This document shows positions 1 to 8,774 of a DNA stretch of 64,000 nt, in pieces. The translations under genes and the position numbers were made by a program. The DNA is from Micromonospora mirobrigensis. Lineage in GTDB: Bacteria > Actinomycetota > Actinomycetes > Mycobacteriales > Micromonosporaceae. Where the stretch lies: the NCBI RefSeq assembly GCF_900091555.1, contig NZ_FMCX01000003.1, positions 186,001 through 250,000 on the forward strand, written 5' to 3'. The first letter of the stretch is position 1, and the number at the start of each line of letters is the position of its first letter. Under the pieces are notes generated by a model that made no database searches, was not told where the DNA came from, and saw only the letters and a list, made by a program, of their open reading frames with translations.

Positions 1-297
1 GAGCACCCCGACCCGGTGGCCGCGCGCCCGCAGCGCCCGGACCAGCTCGTTGGTGGTGGTCGACTTGCCCACCCCGGGCGAGCCGGTCAGGCCGACGACC
101 TGGGCCTGCCCGGCATAGGGCGCGAGGGCCGCCGCGACCTGCGGCAGCACCTCGTCACCGGACTCGACCAGGGTGATCAGCCGGGCCACCGCGCGGGGGT
201 CACCCGCGCGGGCCCGCTCCACCAGCATCGGTACGTCCCGACTGCGGCGCACCGGTCCGGTGGCCGCGGCCGGGGCGTTCTCGACGGTCTCGCTCAC
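1..297 (-). CDS. meaB: MeaB-type GTPase, methylmalonyl-CoA mutase chaperone (partial)
   Basis: N-terminal 99 residues of a G3E-family P-loop GTPase; the rest lies beyond the window edge. Walker A is GSPGVGKST at residues 72-80, preceded by the helical region typical of MeaB/ArgK (PMLVERARAGDPRAVARL). MeaB proteins load and protect adenosylcobalamin in acyl-CoA mutases such as methylmalonyl- or ethylmalonyl-CoA mutase. The start is GTG at 297; an ATG at 304 is in another frame. The thiolase gene lies 46 nt upstream on the same strand, so the two probably share a transcript. A mutase and an adenosyltransferase are encoded elsewhere in the window. Confidence 0.9.
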   Translation of the reverse strand, partial: MSETVENAPAAATGPVRRSRDVPMLVERARAGDPRAVARLITLVESGDEVLPQVAAALAPYAGQAQVVGLTGSPGVGKSTTTNELVRALRARGHRVGVL

Positions 298-343
298 TGG
301 TCATGTCCCCTGTTCCGCTCGCGGGTCACGCCGGACCACGCGC

Positions 344-1543
344 TCACTGCTGGGCGTCGGCGCCCGCCGGCACGTGGATGATCAGCGCGTCGCCCTGACC
401 ACCGCCGCCGCAGAGCGCCGCCGCGCCGGTGCCACCGCCGCGCCGCTTCAGCTCCAGCGCCAGGGTCAGCACCAGCCGGGCGCCGGACATGCCGATCGGG
501 TGGCCGAGCGCGATCGCCCCACCGTTGACGTTGATCCTGTCGAGGCTCACCCCGAGGTCGCGCGCCGACTGGATGCCCACCTGGGCGAACGCCTCGTTGA
601 TCTCGATCAGGTCGAGGTCGTCGACGCTCAGCCCGCCCTTCTTCAGGGCGTGGTTGATCGCGTTGGACGGCTGCGAGTGCAGGGAGTTGTCCGGGCCGGC
701 CACGTTGCCGTGCGCGCCGACCTCGGCCAGCCAGGTCAGCCCCAGCTCCTTGGCCTTGGCCTTGCTCATCACGACCACCGCGGCGGCGCCGTCGGAGATC
801 GGCGAGGAGCTGCCGGCGGTGATCGTGCCGTCGGAGGTGAAGGCGGGACGCAGCTTGGCCAGCGACTCGGCGGTGGTGTCCGGGCGGATCCCCTCGTCCT
901 CGCTGATCACCAGCGGGTCGCCCTTGCGCTGCGGGATGATCACCGGGGTGATCTCGTCGGCGAAGTGGCCGTTCTTCTGGGCGGCGGCGGCGCGCTGGTG
1001 GCTGGCGGCGGCGAAGGTGTCCTGCTCCTCGCGGCTGATGCCGTGCTTCGTCCCGTGCCGTTCGGTCGACTCGCCCATCGAGCAGCAGTCCCAGGCGTCG
1101 CTGAGCCCGTCGTGGGCCGTGTGGTCCTTGATCGTGACGTCGCCGTACTTGTAGCCGGTGCGCTGGCCCAGCAGCAGGTGCGGGGCGTTGGTCATCGACT
1201 CCATGCCGCCGGCCACCACGATGTCGAACTCACCGGCCCGGATGAGCTGGTCGGCCAGCGCGATCGCGTCCAGGCCGGAGAGGCAGACCTTGTTGATGGT
1301 GAGCGCCGGGGTGGACATCGGGATGCCCGCCTCGACCGCCGCCTGGCGGGCCGGGATCTGACCCGTGCCGGCCTGGAGCACCTGCCCCATGATCACGTAC
1401 TGCACCTGCTCGGGGGCGACGCCGGCGCGCTCCAGCGCGGCCTTGATCGCCACCCCGCCGAGCTTCGTCGCCGGGAGGTCCTTGAGGTTGCCGAGCAGCC
1501 GACCCATCGGGGTACGCGCGCCGCTGACGATCACCGAAGCCAT
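344..1543 (-). CDS. acetyl-CoA C-acetyltransferase (thiolase)
   Basis: 399 residues, the usual length of a biosynthetic or degradative thiolase. The acyl-accepting Cys is C87 in [11 protein letters not shown]. The second half carries GHPIG with the catalytic His (about H348) and the second catalytic Cys (about C378) in CGGGGQGDA. It condenses two acetyl-CoA to acetoacetyl-CoA, the entry step of the ethylmalonyl-CoA route, or works in reverse in beta-oxidation. The ATG at 1543 has GGAGG-type pairing just upstream. It is divergent from the epimerase gene, sharing a 64-nt promoter region, and precedes meaB. Substrate specificity beyond acetoacetyl-CoA cannot be read from sequence. Confidence 0.93.
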   Translation of the reverse strand: MASVIVSGARTPMGRLLGNLKDLPATKLGGVAIKAALERAGVAPEQVQYVIMGQVLQAGTGQIPARQAAVEAGIPMSTPALTINKVCLSGLDAIALADQLIRAGEFDIVVAGGMESMTNAPHLLLGQRTGYKYGDVTIKDHTAHDGLSDAWDCCSMGESTERHGTKHGISREEQDTFAAASHQRAAAAQKNGHFADEITPVIIPQRKGDPLVISEDEGIRPDTTAESLAKLRPAFTSDGTITAGSSSPISDGAAAVVVMSKAKAKELGLTWLAEVGAHGNVAGPDNSLHSQPSNAINHALKKGGLSVDDLDLIEINEAFAQVGIQSARDLGVSLDRINVNGGAIALGHPIGMSGARLVLTLALELKRRGGGTGAAALCGGGGQGDALIIHVPAGADAQQ

Positions 1544-1578
1544 GCCTGCCTCCGAGGGGGGGGTGCCGACCTGTACGC

Positions 1579-1598
1579 CTTAACGATTGTTCGGTCAG
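1579..1598. promoter_or_regulatory. candidate operator between thiolase and epimerase genes
   Basis: TTAACGATTGTTCGGTCAG (1580-1598) is an imperfect palindrome (T-A-CGA / TCG-T-A arms) in the divergent promoter region. Read on the minus strand it contains CGTTAAG, which matches part of the motif before the fused dehydrogenase gene and resembles the CGTTCAG motif of ccrA and the mutase gene. TetR-type regulators commonly bind sites of this form; no regulator gene is visible nearby. Confidence 0.35.
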
Positions 1599-1607
1599 AC
1601 TAGCGCC

Positions 1608-2081
1608 ATGGCTGAGAACTCCCCCGTCGAGCCCGCTGCCGACTATGTCACAGACATCGGCCTGCGCCGCATCGACCACGTAGGGGTCGCCGTGGCCGAC
1701 CTGGACGCCGCGATCGACTTCTATCAGCGCACCTTCGGCATGCGCTGCGTGCACACCGAGACCAACACCGAACAGGGCGTACGCGAGGCGATGCTGGCCG
1801 TCGGCCCGACCGCCGAGGGCGGCTGCGTGCAGCTGCTCGCCCCGCTGACCCCGGAGTCGACCATCGCGAAGTTCCTCGACCGCAACGGTCCCGGGGTGCA
1901 GCAGGTGGCGTACACGGTGGCCGACATCGACGCGGCCTGCGCGGCGCTGCGCGAACGCGGCGTCCGGCTGCTCTACCCGGAGCCGAAGCGGGGCACCGCC
2001 GACTCGCGGATCAACTTCGTCCACCCCAAGGACGCCGGCGGCGTCCTGGTCGAACTGGTCGAGCCCGCCGCCGGCCACTAG
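1608..2081 (+). CDS. mce: methylmalonyl-CoA epimerase
   Basis: 157-residue VOC-superfamily protein with two beta-alpha-beta-beta-beta halves: RRIDHVGVAVADLDAA with the metal-binding His near residue 24, QQVAYTVADIDAA in the middle, and the C-terminal GVLVELVE with the metal Glu. It interconverts the C2 epimers of methylmalonyl-CoA (and of ethylmalonyl-CoA in the ethylmalonyl-CoA pathway) for the B12 mutase. ATG 1608 is preferred over an upstream in-frame methionine because homologues begin close to here and CAGACT lies 6 nt before it, suggesting a leaderless message. It sits back to back with the thiolase gene. Confidence 0.93.
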   Translation: MAENSPVEPAADYVTDIGLRRIDHVGVAVADLDAAIDFYQRTFGMRCVHTETNTEQGVREAMLAVGPTAEGGCVQLLAPLTPESTIAKFLDRNGPGVQQVAYTVADIDAACAALRERGVRLLYPEPKRGTADSRINFVHPKDAGGVLVELVEPAAGH

Positions 2082-2138
2082 AGGCAAGGAGGGGGCCCCT
2101 GTCAACGCCTCCGGTAGAGCAGGGGGCCCCTCTCAACA
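2082..2138 (+). repeat. GGGGCCCC hairpin repeat, copy A
   Basis: Begins one base after the epimerase stop codon. It has the family pattern AGGAGGGG, CCCC, TGTCAACGC, a short spacer with CGGTAGAG, then CAGGGGGCCCC and CTCAAC. The arms GAGGGGGCCCCTG and CAGGGGGCCCCTC pair over 13 bp with one G-G mismatch. Related copies are at 41619, 50445 and 50551. Its place and orientation suggest a 3'-end or terminator role for the epimerase message. Confidence 0.85.
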
Positions 2139-2233
2139 AGCCGTCGAGCACGGCATTGCGCGGTACAACGTCAACCCGCACACCTCCACGCATCGGCCGA
2201 TGCAGTTTTTCACAGAGGACTTCCGGCCCTAGC

Positions 2234-2246
2234 TACCGTTCAGTAA
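2234..2246. promoter_or_regulatory. shared ethylmalonyl-CoA gene motif upstream of ccrA
   Basis: TACCGTTCAGTAA, about 130 nt before the ccrA start. The identical 13 bases (TTACCGTTCAGTAA there) lie 15 nt before the ethylmalonyl-CoA mutase start at 19581-19594. The outer TTAC/GTAA is palindromic, as expected for a dimeric repressor or activator. Function is inferred from sharing only. Confidence 0.55.
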
Positions 2247-2374
2247 CGTCCGGCCCCACCGGAGCGTGCCCGGCGCCGGATGTGTCGTTCGCCGACATGG
2301 CGGCGGGCCACTACCGGCGCCGACGATGGCAGCACCCTGCCCCCGGTGTGGGTGCGGACGAACGGGAGGGCACC

Positions 2375-3730
2375 GTGCAGGACATCCTCGAAGCGATCAT
2401 GGCTGCGGAGGGCTCCGCGCAGCCGGAGCGGGAACTCGCCGGCCTGGCCGGCCTGCCGGTACCGGAGAGCTACCGGGGTGTGGTGGTCCGCGCCGAGGAC
2501 ACCCGGATGTTCGACGGGATGGCCACCCGCGACAAGGACCCGCGCAAGGCGCTGCACGTGCAGGAGGTGCCGACCCCCGAGCTCGCGCCGGGCGAGGCGC
2601 TGGTGGCCGTGATGGCCAGCGCCATCAACTACAACACCGTGTGGACCAGCATCTTCGAGCCGCTGCCCACCTTCAAGTTCCTCCAGCGCTACGGCCGGCT
2701 CTCCGAGCTGACCCGCCGGCACGACCTGCCGTACCACGTGGTCGGCTCGGACGCCGCCGGCGTGGTCCTGCGGACCGGCCCCGGGGTGACCCGCTGGAAG
2801 GCCGGCGACGAGGTGGTCGCGCACTGCCTGTCGGTGGAGCTGGAGGACGCGGCCGGGCACGACGACACGATGCTCGACCCGCAGCAGCGGATCTGGGGCT
2901 TCGAGACCAACTTCGGCGGTCTCGCCGAGCTCTGCGTGGTCAAGGCCAACCAGCTGATGCCGAAGCCGCGCCACCTGAGCTGGGACGAGGCGGCCAGCCC
3001 CGGGCTGGTCAACTCGACGGCGTACCGGCAGCTGGTGTCGCACCACGGCGCGAACATGAAGCAGGGCGACGTGGTGCTGATCTGGGGCGCCTCCGGCGGC
3101 CTCGGCGGCTACGCCACCCAGATGGCGCTCAACGGCGGGGCGATCCCGGTCTGCGTCGTCTCCTCCCCGGAGAAGGCCGAGCTGTGCCGGAAGATGGGCG
3201 CCGAGCTGGTCATCGACCGCACCGCCGAGGGCTTCCGGTTCTGGAAGGACGAACAGACCCAGGACCAGGACGAGTGGCGCCGCTTCGGCGAGCGGATCCG
3301 GGAGCTGACCGGCGGGGAGGACCCGGACATCGTCTTCGAGCACCCGGGTCGGGAGACCTTCGGCGCGAGCGTCTACGTCGCCAAGAAGGGCGGCACCATC
3401 GTCACCTGCGCGTCCACCAGCGGCTTCCTGCACCAGTACGACAACCGCTACCTGTGGATGCACCTGAAGCGGATCGTCGGCAGCCACTTCGCCAACTACC
3501 ACGAGGCGTGGCAGGCCAACCGGCTGGTCGCGCTCGGCCAGATCCACCCGACGGTGTCGAGGACGTACCCGCTGGAGCAGACCGGCCAGGCCGCGTACGA
3601 GGTGCACCGCAACGCGCACCAGGGCAAGGTGGGGGTGCGCTGCCTGGCGCCCGAGGACGGGCTCGGCGTGCGCGACCCGCAGCTGCGGGCCCGGCACGAG
3701 TCGGCGATCAACCGGTTCCGGGGTCACTGA
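2375..3730 (+). CDS. ccrA: crotonyl-CoA carboxylase/reductase
   Basis: 451 residues, full family length. It makes (2S)-ethylmalonyl-CoA from crotonyl-CoA, CO2 and NADPH. It is a zinc-less medium-chain dehydrogenase: SAINYNTVW, LPYHVVGSDAAGVV and WKAGDEVVAHC in the catalytic half, then the Rossmann segment VLIWGASGGLGGYATQ, and FEHPGRETFGASVYV near the end, all typical of Ccr. The GTG start at 2375 is chosen over upstream methionines because it follows GGGAGGG by 4 nt and gives the family N-terminus (VQDILEAIMAAE). It provides ethylmalonyl-CoA for acetyl-CoA assimilation or as a polyketide extender unit. The motif at 2234-2246 may control it, and a strong terminator follows. Confidence 0.96.
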   Translation: MQDILEAIMAAEGSAQPERELAGLAGLPVPESYRGVVVRAEDTRMFDGMATRDKDPRKALHVQEVPTPELAPGEALVAVMASAINYNTVWTSIFEPLPTFKFLQRYGRLSELTRRHDLPYHVVGSDAAGVVLRTGPGVTRWKAGDEVVAHCLSVELEDAAGHDDTMLDPQQRIWGFETNFGGLAELCVVKANQLMPKPRHLSWDEAASPGLVNSTAYRQLVSHHGANMKQGDVVLIWGASGGLGGYATQMALNGGAIPVCVVSSPEKAELCRKMGAELVIDRTAEGFRFWKDEQTQDQDEWRRFGERIRELTGGEDPDIVFEHPGRETFGASVYVAKKGGTIVTCASTSGFLHQYDNRYLWMHLKRIVGSHFANYHEAWQANRLVALGQIHPTVSRTYPLEQTGQAAYEVHRNAHQGKVGVRCLAPEDGLGVRDPQLRARHESAINRFRGH

Positions 3731-4048
3731 TCCCCCGTCGGGGTGGCCGGCGGTGGTCCCTCCGGCCGATGCCGGGTTGACCATTGCGGCGAGCCGGGCA
3801 TTGCCTTTCGGTTCCCCGGGGCGGGAATCCCATTTGCTCGATACCGGTACGGCTCGACAAAGGGCCGCGGGCGACGTCCCGCGGCCCTTTTCCGCGGTCA
3901 CCCTGCGTGCCGTCCGCCGCGCCCGGGAGCTGCCAAGATCGCCGTTTGGTCCGGTGTCCCGGCCCAGCGAAGTTGACCATGTAATGAGGACAGGAAAGCT
4001 CCGGACCGCTCTTGCGAAGGCCCCTGGGGCGTCTGCCAGTATGTCCCA
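3731..4048. other. intergenic region after ccrA
   Basis: 318 nt without a convincing gene. It holds the ccrA terminator (3859-3890). A CAGTAT box 6 nt before the ATG at 4049 could be the promoter of a leaderless FilP-like gene. Otherwise I see nothing here. Confidence 0.6.
3859..3890 (+). terminator. intrinsic terminator of ccrA
   Basis: Perfect 13-bp stem AAAGGGCCGCGGG / CCCGCGGCCCTTT with loop CGACGT, followed by TT. It lies 128 nt after the ccrA stop codon. Confidence 0.85.
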
Positions 4049-5308
4049 ATGCCCCAGCAGCAGTCCTCCCCTCTCGCGTTCTTCGATAACGCGAACTCGC
4101 AGCCAGATTTCACCGTTGGCCTGCGCGGCTACAACGTCGGTCAGGTCGATGACTTCATCGGCCGGCTGACCGCCGCCCTCACCCAGTCCGAGCAGGCCCG
4201 GGCCGAGGCCGAGCAGCGGATGAACGACGCCCAGCGCCGGCTGCGCCAGGCCGAGCAGCGCCAGAGCGCGCTGGAGCAGAAGCTCACCGACACCAACAAG
4301 CAGCTCGAGGAGAACAGCCGGCCGACCCTCTCCGGCCTGGGCACCCGCGTCGAGCAGATCCTCCGGCTGGCCGAGGAGCAGGCCAACGACCACCGCAACG
4401 AGGCCAAGCGCGAGTCGGAGGGCATCCTCTCCGCCGCCCGCCTCGAGGCCCGCGAGATCACCGACAAGGCCCGGGCCGAGGCCGCGGCGATGAAGGCCAC
4501 CGCCGAGCGGGAGGCGGGCAGCGTCCGCACCGCCGCCGAGCGGGAGGCGGCCGAGGTCCGGGTGCAGGCCCGCCGCGAGGCGGACACCCTGCGCTCCGAC
4601 GCGGAGCGGGAGACCAAGCAGCTGCGTACGGTCACCGCGCACGAGGTGGCCGAGCTGAAGTCCACCGTCGAGCGTGAGGTCGCCACCCTGCGGGCCACCG
4701 CCGAGCGGGAGATCACCCAGCAGCGGGCGAAGGCGGCCCGCGAGGCCGAGGAGAAGCGGGCCGAGGCCACCAAGCTGCTCACCGACGCGCGGGACAAGCG
4801 CGACAAGGACCTCCAGGCCCTGGAGCTCCAGCTCGCCGAGCGGCGGGAGAAGGCCGAGCGCGAGGAGTCCGAGCGGCACGCCGCCCAGGTGGCGCAGACC
4901 CAGAAGCTGGTCGGCGAGGCCGAGCAGCGGGCCCGGGCCGCCCAGGATCGGGCCAAGGAGATCGAGCAGCGCGCCGAGTCCCGTCGGGTCGAGTCCGAGC
5001 GCACCGCCAACGAGCGGGTGGAGAAGGCCAAGGCGCTGGCCGAGAAGACGCTCGGCGAGGCCAAGGCCGAGTCGCAGCGGCTGCTCAGCGAGGCGCGCAC
5101 CGAGGCCGAGCTGACCACCCAGGCGGCCCGCCGCGAGGTCGAGGACCTCACCCGGCAGAAGGACGCCGTCACCTCCCAGCTCGGACAGATGCTCTCCGGC
5201 CTGGCCGGCATCGTCCCGGGGGTGCCGGCCGCCGCGCCGGCCAAGGCGGAGCCGGCCAAGCCGGCCGAGGCCACCAACGCCAAGGTGAACGCGGAGTCGG
5301 CCAGCTGA
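4049..5308 (+). CDS. DivIVA-domain coiled-coil protein, FilP-like
   Basis: 419 residues. Residues about 22-45 (FTVGLRGYNVGQVDDFIGRL) are a DivIVA-type membrane-curvature domain. Residues 45-370 are almost continuous coiled coil rich in Ala, Glu, Arg and Gln with AEREA-type 11-residue spacing, and the tail is Ala/Pro/Lys-rich. In Streptomyces, FilP and Scy are adjacent genes whose products form cytoskeletal scaffolds for polar growth, next to the epimerase, thiolase and meaB genes; the same neighbours are seen here. The ATG at 4049 is the only start in frame that keeps the DivIVA domain near the N-terminus. Function is by family and synteny. Confidence 0.8.
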   Translation: MPQQQSSPLAFFDNANSQPDFTVGLRGYNVGQVDDFIGRLTAALTQSEQARAEAEQRMNDAQRRLRQAEQRQSALEQKLTDTNKQLEENSRPTLSGLGTRVEQILRLAEEQANDHRNEAKRESEGILSAARLEAREITDKARAEAAAMKATAEREAGSVRTAAEREAAEVRVQARREADTLRSDAERETKQLRTVTAHEVAELKSTVEREVATLRATAEREITQQRAKAAREAEEKRAEATKLLTDARDKRDKDLQALELQLAERREKAEREESERHAAQVAQTQKLVGEAEQRARAAQDRAKEIEQRAESRRVESERTANERVEKAKALAEKTLGEAKAESQRLLSEARTEAELTTQAARREVEDLTRQKDAVTSQLGQMLSGLAGIVPGVPAAAPAKAEPAKPAEATNAKVNAESAS

Positions 5309-5335
5309 CCGACCGCCCGCACGGGGCATGACCGC

Positions 5336-5379
5336 ACGGCGCGGGGTGACACCGGGTGACCGGTCGAACCCCGCGCCGT
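5336..5379 (+). terminator. hairpin after FilP-like gene
   Basis: Perfect 12-bp inverted repeat ACGGCGCGGGGT / ACCCCGCGCCGT with a 20-nt loop, 28 nt after the stop codon. It separates the FilP-like gene from the next coiled-coil gene, so each probably has its own promoter. Confidence 0.75.
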
Positions 5380-5487
5380 ACGCGTTTCCCACCCTCCGGT
5401 CGCGGCCCTCCTGGGGGGAGTGAAGTAGGTCCCAACCGGGGCGTCCGTATCGCCCCAACCGGGCCGGATGCGTGTGAGGATGGGGGC

Positions 5488-7479
5488 ATGTCGCACGGCG
5501 AGGAACTGTTCGCTCTCGGCGGGGACGTGACCACGGAGCCCAGCTTCGAGTCCGCTCTGCGGGGGTACGAGAAACGACAGGTCGACCGGTACGTCGCTCG
5601 TGCGGAGCACGAGATCTCGACGCTGACGGCCGAGCGGGAGCAGGCCTACACCCAGATCCACAAGCTGGCCGGCCAGGTGGAGCACCTACAGCGGGATCTG
5701 GCCCAGGTGCGCAAGCAGGTGGGCGTGGTGGACCGGGCCTCGTTCCGGCACCTGGGGCCGCGGGTCGAGCAGATCCTCACCATCGCCGAGGAGCAGGCGG
5801 ACGCCATCCTGGCCGCCGCCAACCAGGAGATCGAGGCCCGCCGGGCCGCCGCCGAGCACATCATCGAGGAGGCCCGCGGTCAGGCCGCGCAGGCCCTGAA
5901 GGACTTCGAGATCGCGCTCGCCGCCCGCCGGGCCGAGGAGGAGCGGCACACCGCCTCCCGCAGGGCGGAGGCCGAGGCCACCCTCGCCAAGGCCCGCGAG
6001 GACTCGGCCACGCTGCGCCGCAGCACGTCCGAGGAGACCACCCGCCTGCGCAAGGAGGCCCAGGACGCGCTGGCCAAGGCCCAGCAGGAGGCCACCCAGC
6101 TCCGCGACACCGCCAAGGAGATCCACAACCGGGCGCAGCAGGAGGCGACCACGCTGCGCAAGAACGCGCAGGACGCCCTGGCCAAGGCCCAGCAGGAGGC
6201 CACCCAGCTCCGCGACGCCGCCAAGGAGGTGCACGCCAAGGCCCAGCAGGAGGCCCGGCGCCTCACCGAGCAGGCGACCGAGGCCGGGCGGGCCACCCAC
6301 GCGAAGGCGCTCCAGGAGGCCAAGAAGATCACCGACGACGCCGAGGAGGCCGCGAAGGCCACCCGGGGTCGGGCCCGGCAGGAGGCCAACCGGCTCACCA
6401 CCGAGGCGGGCGAGGCGGCCAAGCGGCACCGTGCCGAGACCGAGTCGTACGTGCAACGGATGCGCGCCGAGACCGAGTCGTACGTGCAGCAGGCCCGAGC
6501 CCAGACGCAGCAGGAGCTGGGCGCCTGGCGGGCCGGGGTGGAGAAGGAGGTCAACTCCCGGCGGGAGCAGGCCGACCAGGAGCTGGCCCGGCGCAAGGCC
6601 GCCGTGGAGCAGGAGTACGCCAAGCGCCGCGACGAGGCCGAGCAGCAGTACCGGTCCCGCCAGGAGCAGCTGGCGCAGCAGCACGGGGCCCGGCAGGACG
6701 AGCTGGAGTCGGCGTACGCGGCCCGCCGCGACGAGATCGAGCAGGGGGCGGCCGGGATCCGGCAGGCCGCCGAGCAGGACGCGGCGACCCTGCGCCGGCG
6801 GGCCGAGGAGGAGTCGGCCGAGCTGCTCCGCCGGGCCGAGGAGGCCGCCGCCGAGCAGCGCCGCAAGGCCGACGAGCACGTCGCGGCCGGACGGCGTCAG
6901 TACGAGGAGTACGCGGCCACCACCCAGCAGCACCTGGCGACCACCCAGCAGCACCTCGCCGCCACCCAGCAGGAGGTGGCCACCGGCCGCCAGCAGCTCG
7001 CCCAGGTGATGCTGGAGATCGCGCAGGCCCAGCAGCAGCTCGCCGACCTGCGGCAGGAGACCTGGAAGTCCCGTCAGGAGTCCGACGACCTCCAGCGGCG
7101 GCTGACCGAGCTGAAGCTCCAGGCGGTCGCCGACGGGGCGGACCTCTCCACCCGGGCCGGCGCCGACGGGAAGCGCCCGACCGACGACCGCCCGGCCGGC
7201 GCCAAGGGCATGGTTACGGTGCCGGCGGAGGCCGGGGCGAAGGGTGACGGCGCCTCCCCCACCCGGCCGGCGGCGGAGCCGGTCACCACGGTCGACGGCG
7301 GCGCGGCGAGCGCCGGGGTCGACGGCGAACCGACGGTCGCGGCGATGCCCGGCGAGGGTGGCCGGGACGCCACCCCCACGAAGATCACCAGCACCGGTGA
7401 GAACGGCAAGCGACCCAGCAAGCCGACCACCGACGAGCGCAGCGCCAAGCCGAGCAAGGTGACGGTCGAGTCCGAGTGA
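5488..7479 (+). CDS. Scy-like DivIVA-domain coiled-coil polarity protein
   Basis: 663 residues from ATG 5488. The N-terminus has a DivIVA-type segment (FESALRGYEKRQVDRYVARA, about residues 19-38), followed by about 500 residues of Gln/Ala/Glu-rich coiled coil and a disordered Thr/Pro/Gly/Lys tail of about 110 residues. The coil has 11-residue spacing and two visible internal duplications (6061-6228 and 6430-6495). Streptomyces Scy has the same design but is about twice as long and organises growing tips with DivIVA and FilP. An in-frame upstream extension to 5356 is rejected because it has no DivIVA-like content and overlaps a terminator. GAGGAT lies 6 nt before the ATG. Confidence 0.8.
   Translation: MSHGEELFALGGDVTTEPSFESALRGYEKRQVDRYVARAEHEISTLTAEREQAYTQIHKLAGQVEHLQRDLAQVRKQVGVVDRASFRHLGPRVEQILTIAEEQADAILAAANQEIEARRAAAEHIIEEARGQAAQALKDFEIALAARRAEEERHTASRRAEAEATLAKAREDSATLRRSTSEETTRLRKEAQDALAKAQQEATQLRDTAKEIHNRAQQEATTLRKNAQDALAKAQQEATQLRDAAKEVHAKAQQEARRLTEQATEAGRATHAKALQEAKKITDDAEEAAKATRGRARQEANRLTTEAGEAAKRHRAETESYVQRMRAETESYVQQARAQTQQELGAWRAGVEKEVNSRREQADQELARRKAAVEQEYAKRRDEAEQQYRSRQEQLAQQHGARQDELESAYAARRDEIEQGAAGIRQAAEQDAATLRRRAEEESAELLRRAEEAAAEQRRKADEHVAAGRRQYEEYAATTQQHLATTQQHLAATQQEVATGRQQLAQVMLEIAQAQQQLADLRQETWKSRQESDDLQRRLTELKLQAVADGADLSTRAGADGKRPTDDRPAGAKGMVTVPAEAGAKGDGASPTRPAAEPVTTVDGGAASAGVDGEPTVAAMPGEGGRDATPTKITSTGENGKRPSKPTTDERSAKPSKVTVESE
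6061..6228 (+). repeat. 36-codon tandem duplication inside the Scy-like gene
   Basis: The 60 nt at 6061-6120 recur at 6169-6228 with only two differences, a period of 108 nt or 36 residues (QDALAKAQQEATQLRD...). A second, 33-nt tandem repeat (RAETESYVQ, 11 residues) is at 6430-6495. These show how the coiled coil grows and shrinks by unequal recombination. Confidence 0.9.
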
Positions 7480-7494
7480 GCCCGGCGGGGACGG

Positions 7495-8304
7495 TCAGCC
7501 GGCCCGGTTCTGCGCCGGCCCGGGGACCGGGGTGTCGGCGAACGACGCCACCGTCCGGTCGGCGTACGCGCTGACGTCGCCGGCCTCCATCGGGCCGTCC
7601 CAGGTGGTGGGCAGCGGCACCGGCACGGCCGGGTTGACCCGGCGGACCACCTCGTCGAGCGCGGTCTCCGCGTCGCCCACCCAGAGGTGCTTGGCGCCGT
7701 CCACCCCGACCACCTCGGCCTGCGGGATCGCCGCGAACCGCTCCCGCGCCTCGGCGGGACGCAGGTAGTCGTCGAACTCGGGCACCAGCGCGGTGAGCGG
7801 CTTGCCCGACTCCGCCCAGGTGGCCAGGTCGTCGGGGGCGGAGAAGCGCAGCGGCGGGGAGAGCAGGACCGCGCCCTCGATGGCCGGGTCGCAGCCGTAC
7901 TTGAGGATCAGGTCGGTGCCGAACGACCAGCCCAGCAGCCAGATCTTCGGCAGCTCCGCGAACTCCGCGTACTCGATGGCGGCGGCGACGTCGAACCGCT
8001 CGCCGACCGCGCCGTCGAAGGCCCCCTCGCTGGTGCCGCGCAGGCTGCTGGTGCCCCGGGTGTTGAAACGCAGCACGGCCAGGTCGGCCAGCGCCGGCAG
8101 CCGCCAGGCGGCCTTACGCAGCACGTGGCTGTCCATCATCCCGCCGTGGGTCGGCAGCGGATGGAAGCAGACCAGGGTGGCCGCCGGCTCCCGGTCGGCG
8201 GGGCGGGCGAGCTCACCGACCAGGCGCAGGCCGTCGGCGGTGTGCAGTTCGATGTCCTCGCGGTGCCCGGGCAGGATCGAGGACGCACGGATCGGGGTGC
8301 TCAC
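7495..8304 (-). CDS. alpha/beta hydrolase
   Basis: 269 residues. The nucleophile elbow is GWSFGTD (Ser in GxSxG), the oxyanion-side motif is CFHPLPTHGGMMD, and the likely catalytic His is in GAKHLWVGD. This resembles the KANL3/Tex30-like or dienelactone-hydrolase-like group that acts on small esters or serves unknown roles. The GTG at 8304 is preceded at 6 nt by GAGACT. It is convergent with the Scy-like gene, with 15 nt between the stops. The substrate is not predictable; a cytoplasmic location is likely because no signal peptide is seen. Confidence 0.8.
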   Translation of the reverse strand: MSTPIRASSILPGHREDIELHTADGLRLVGELARPADREPAATLVCFHPLPTHGGMMDSHVLRKAAWRLPALADLAVLRFNTRGTSSLRGTSEGAFDGAVGERFDVAAAIEYAEFAELPKIWLLGWSFGTDLILKYGCDPAIEGAVLLSPPLRFSAPDDLATWAESGKPLTALVPEFDDYLRPAEARERFAAIPQAEVVGVDGAKHLWVGDAETALDEVVRRVNPAVPVPLPTTWDGPMEAGDVSAYADRTVASFADTPVPGPAQNRAG

Positions 8305-8371
8305 CGGTCAAGTCTCACCCCTCGGGCCGCCCGCCGCCGGGCGGGGCGGGAACCGAAGTGATCCAGATCGC

Positions 8372-8698
8372 TCAGCCGTAGCGGGGAGCGCTGCGCCCGC
8401 GCTGGACCGCCGGGCCGCGCCGGTCCCGGGCCCGCCAGCACCCGCTGTGCCAGTGCCGCCGGTCGCTGAGGTCACCGGAGCCGTCCGCCGGCCAGGCCAC
8501 CAGGTGCGCCACCCCGGGCCGGATCTCCTGGTCACACCCCGGGCAGCGGTACGTCTTGACCGACGCCCCGCCGCCGATGCCGCGGACCTGCCACTCGCCG
8601 TCGCGCCACTGCTGGACCGAGGCGACGCCCTGGCGGACCCGGTCGGAATCCACGTGGGCCTGCTCGTCACGGCGGGGACGGTTGCGGCGCGGGCTCAC
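8372..8698 (-). CDS. small conserved zinc-ribbon-like protein
   Basis: 108 residues starting at GTG 8698 (GGAG 8 nt upstream), giving VSPRRNRPRRDE, a beginning I recall from conserved actinobacterial proteins. A basic N-terminus is followed by CPGCDQEI and, about 30 residues later, HWHSGCW, a plausible CxxC...HxxxC zinc site. Longer in-frame starts add only low-complexity sequence. Such genes are widespread in actinobacteria and are often labelled ATP/GTP-binding, for which I see no motif. Function unknown. Confidence 0.7.
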   Translation of the reverse strand: MSPRRNRPRRDEQAHVDSDRVRQGVASVQQWRDGEWQVRGIGGGASVKTYRCPGCDQEIRPGVAHLVAWPADGSGDLSDRRHWHSGCWRARDRRGPAVQRGRSAPRYG

Positions 8699-8774
8699 GT
8701 TCTCCAGCGTACGGGCCGGCACGGCGACCGGCCCGGGACGGGAGGCGTCCGCGGGCCGGTCGGTGACCAAGCGC

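Noticed and set aside
2240-5458. Very long open frame on the minus strand opposite ccrA and the FilP-like gene
   Set aside because: GC-rich third positions keep antisense frames open; the translation is Leu/Gly/Arg low-complexity with no family match, and the plus-strand genes explain the region.
5356-5487. N-terminal extension of the Scy-like protein
   Set aside because: The extension overlaps the terminator hairpin and has no family likeness; ATG 5488 puts the DivIVA segment at the expected place.
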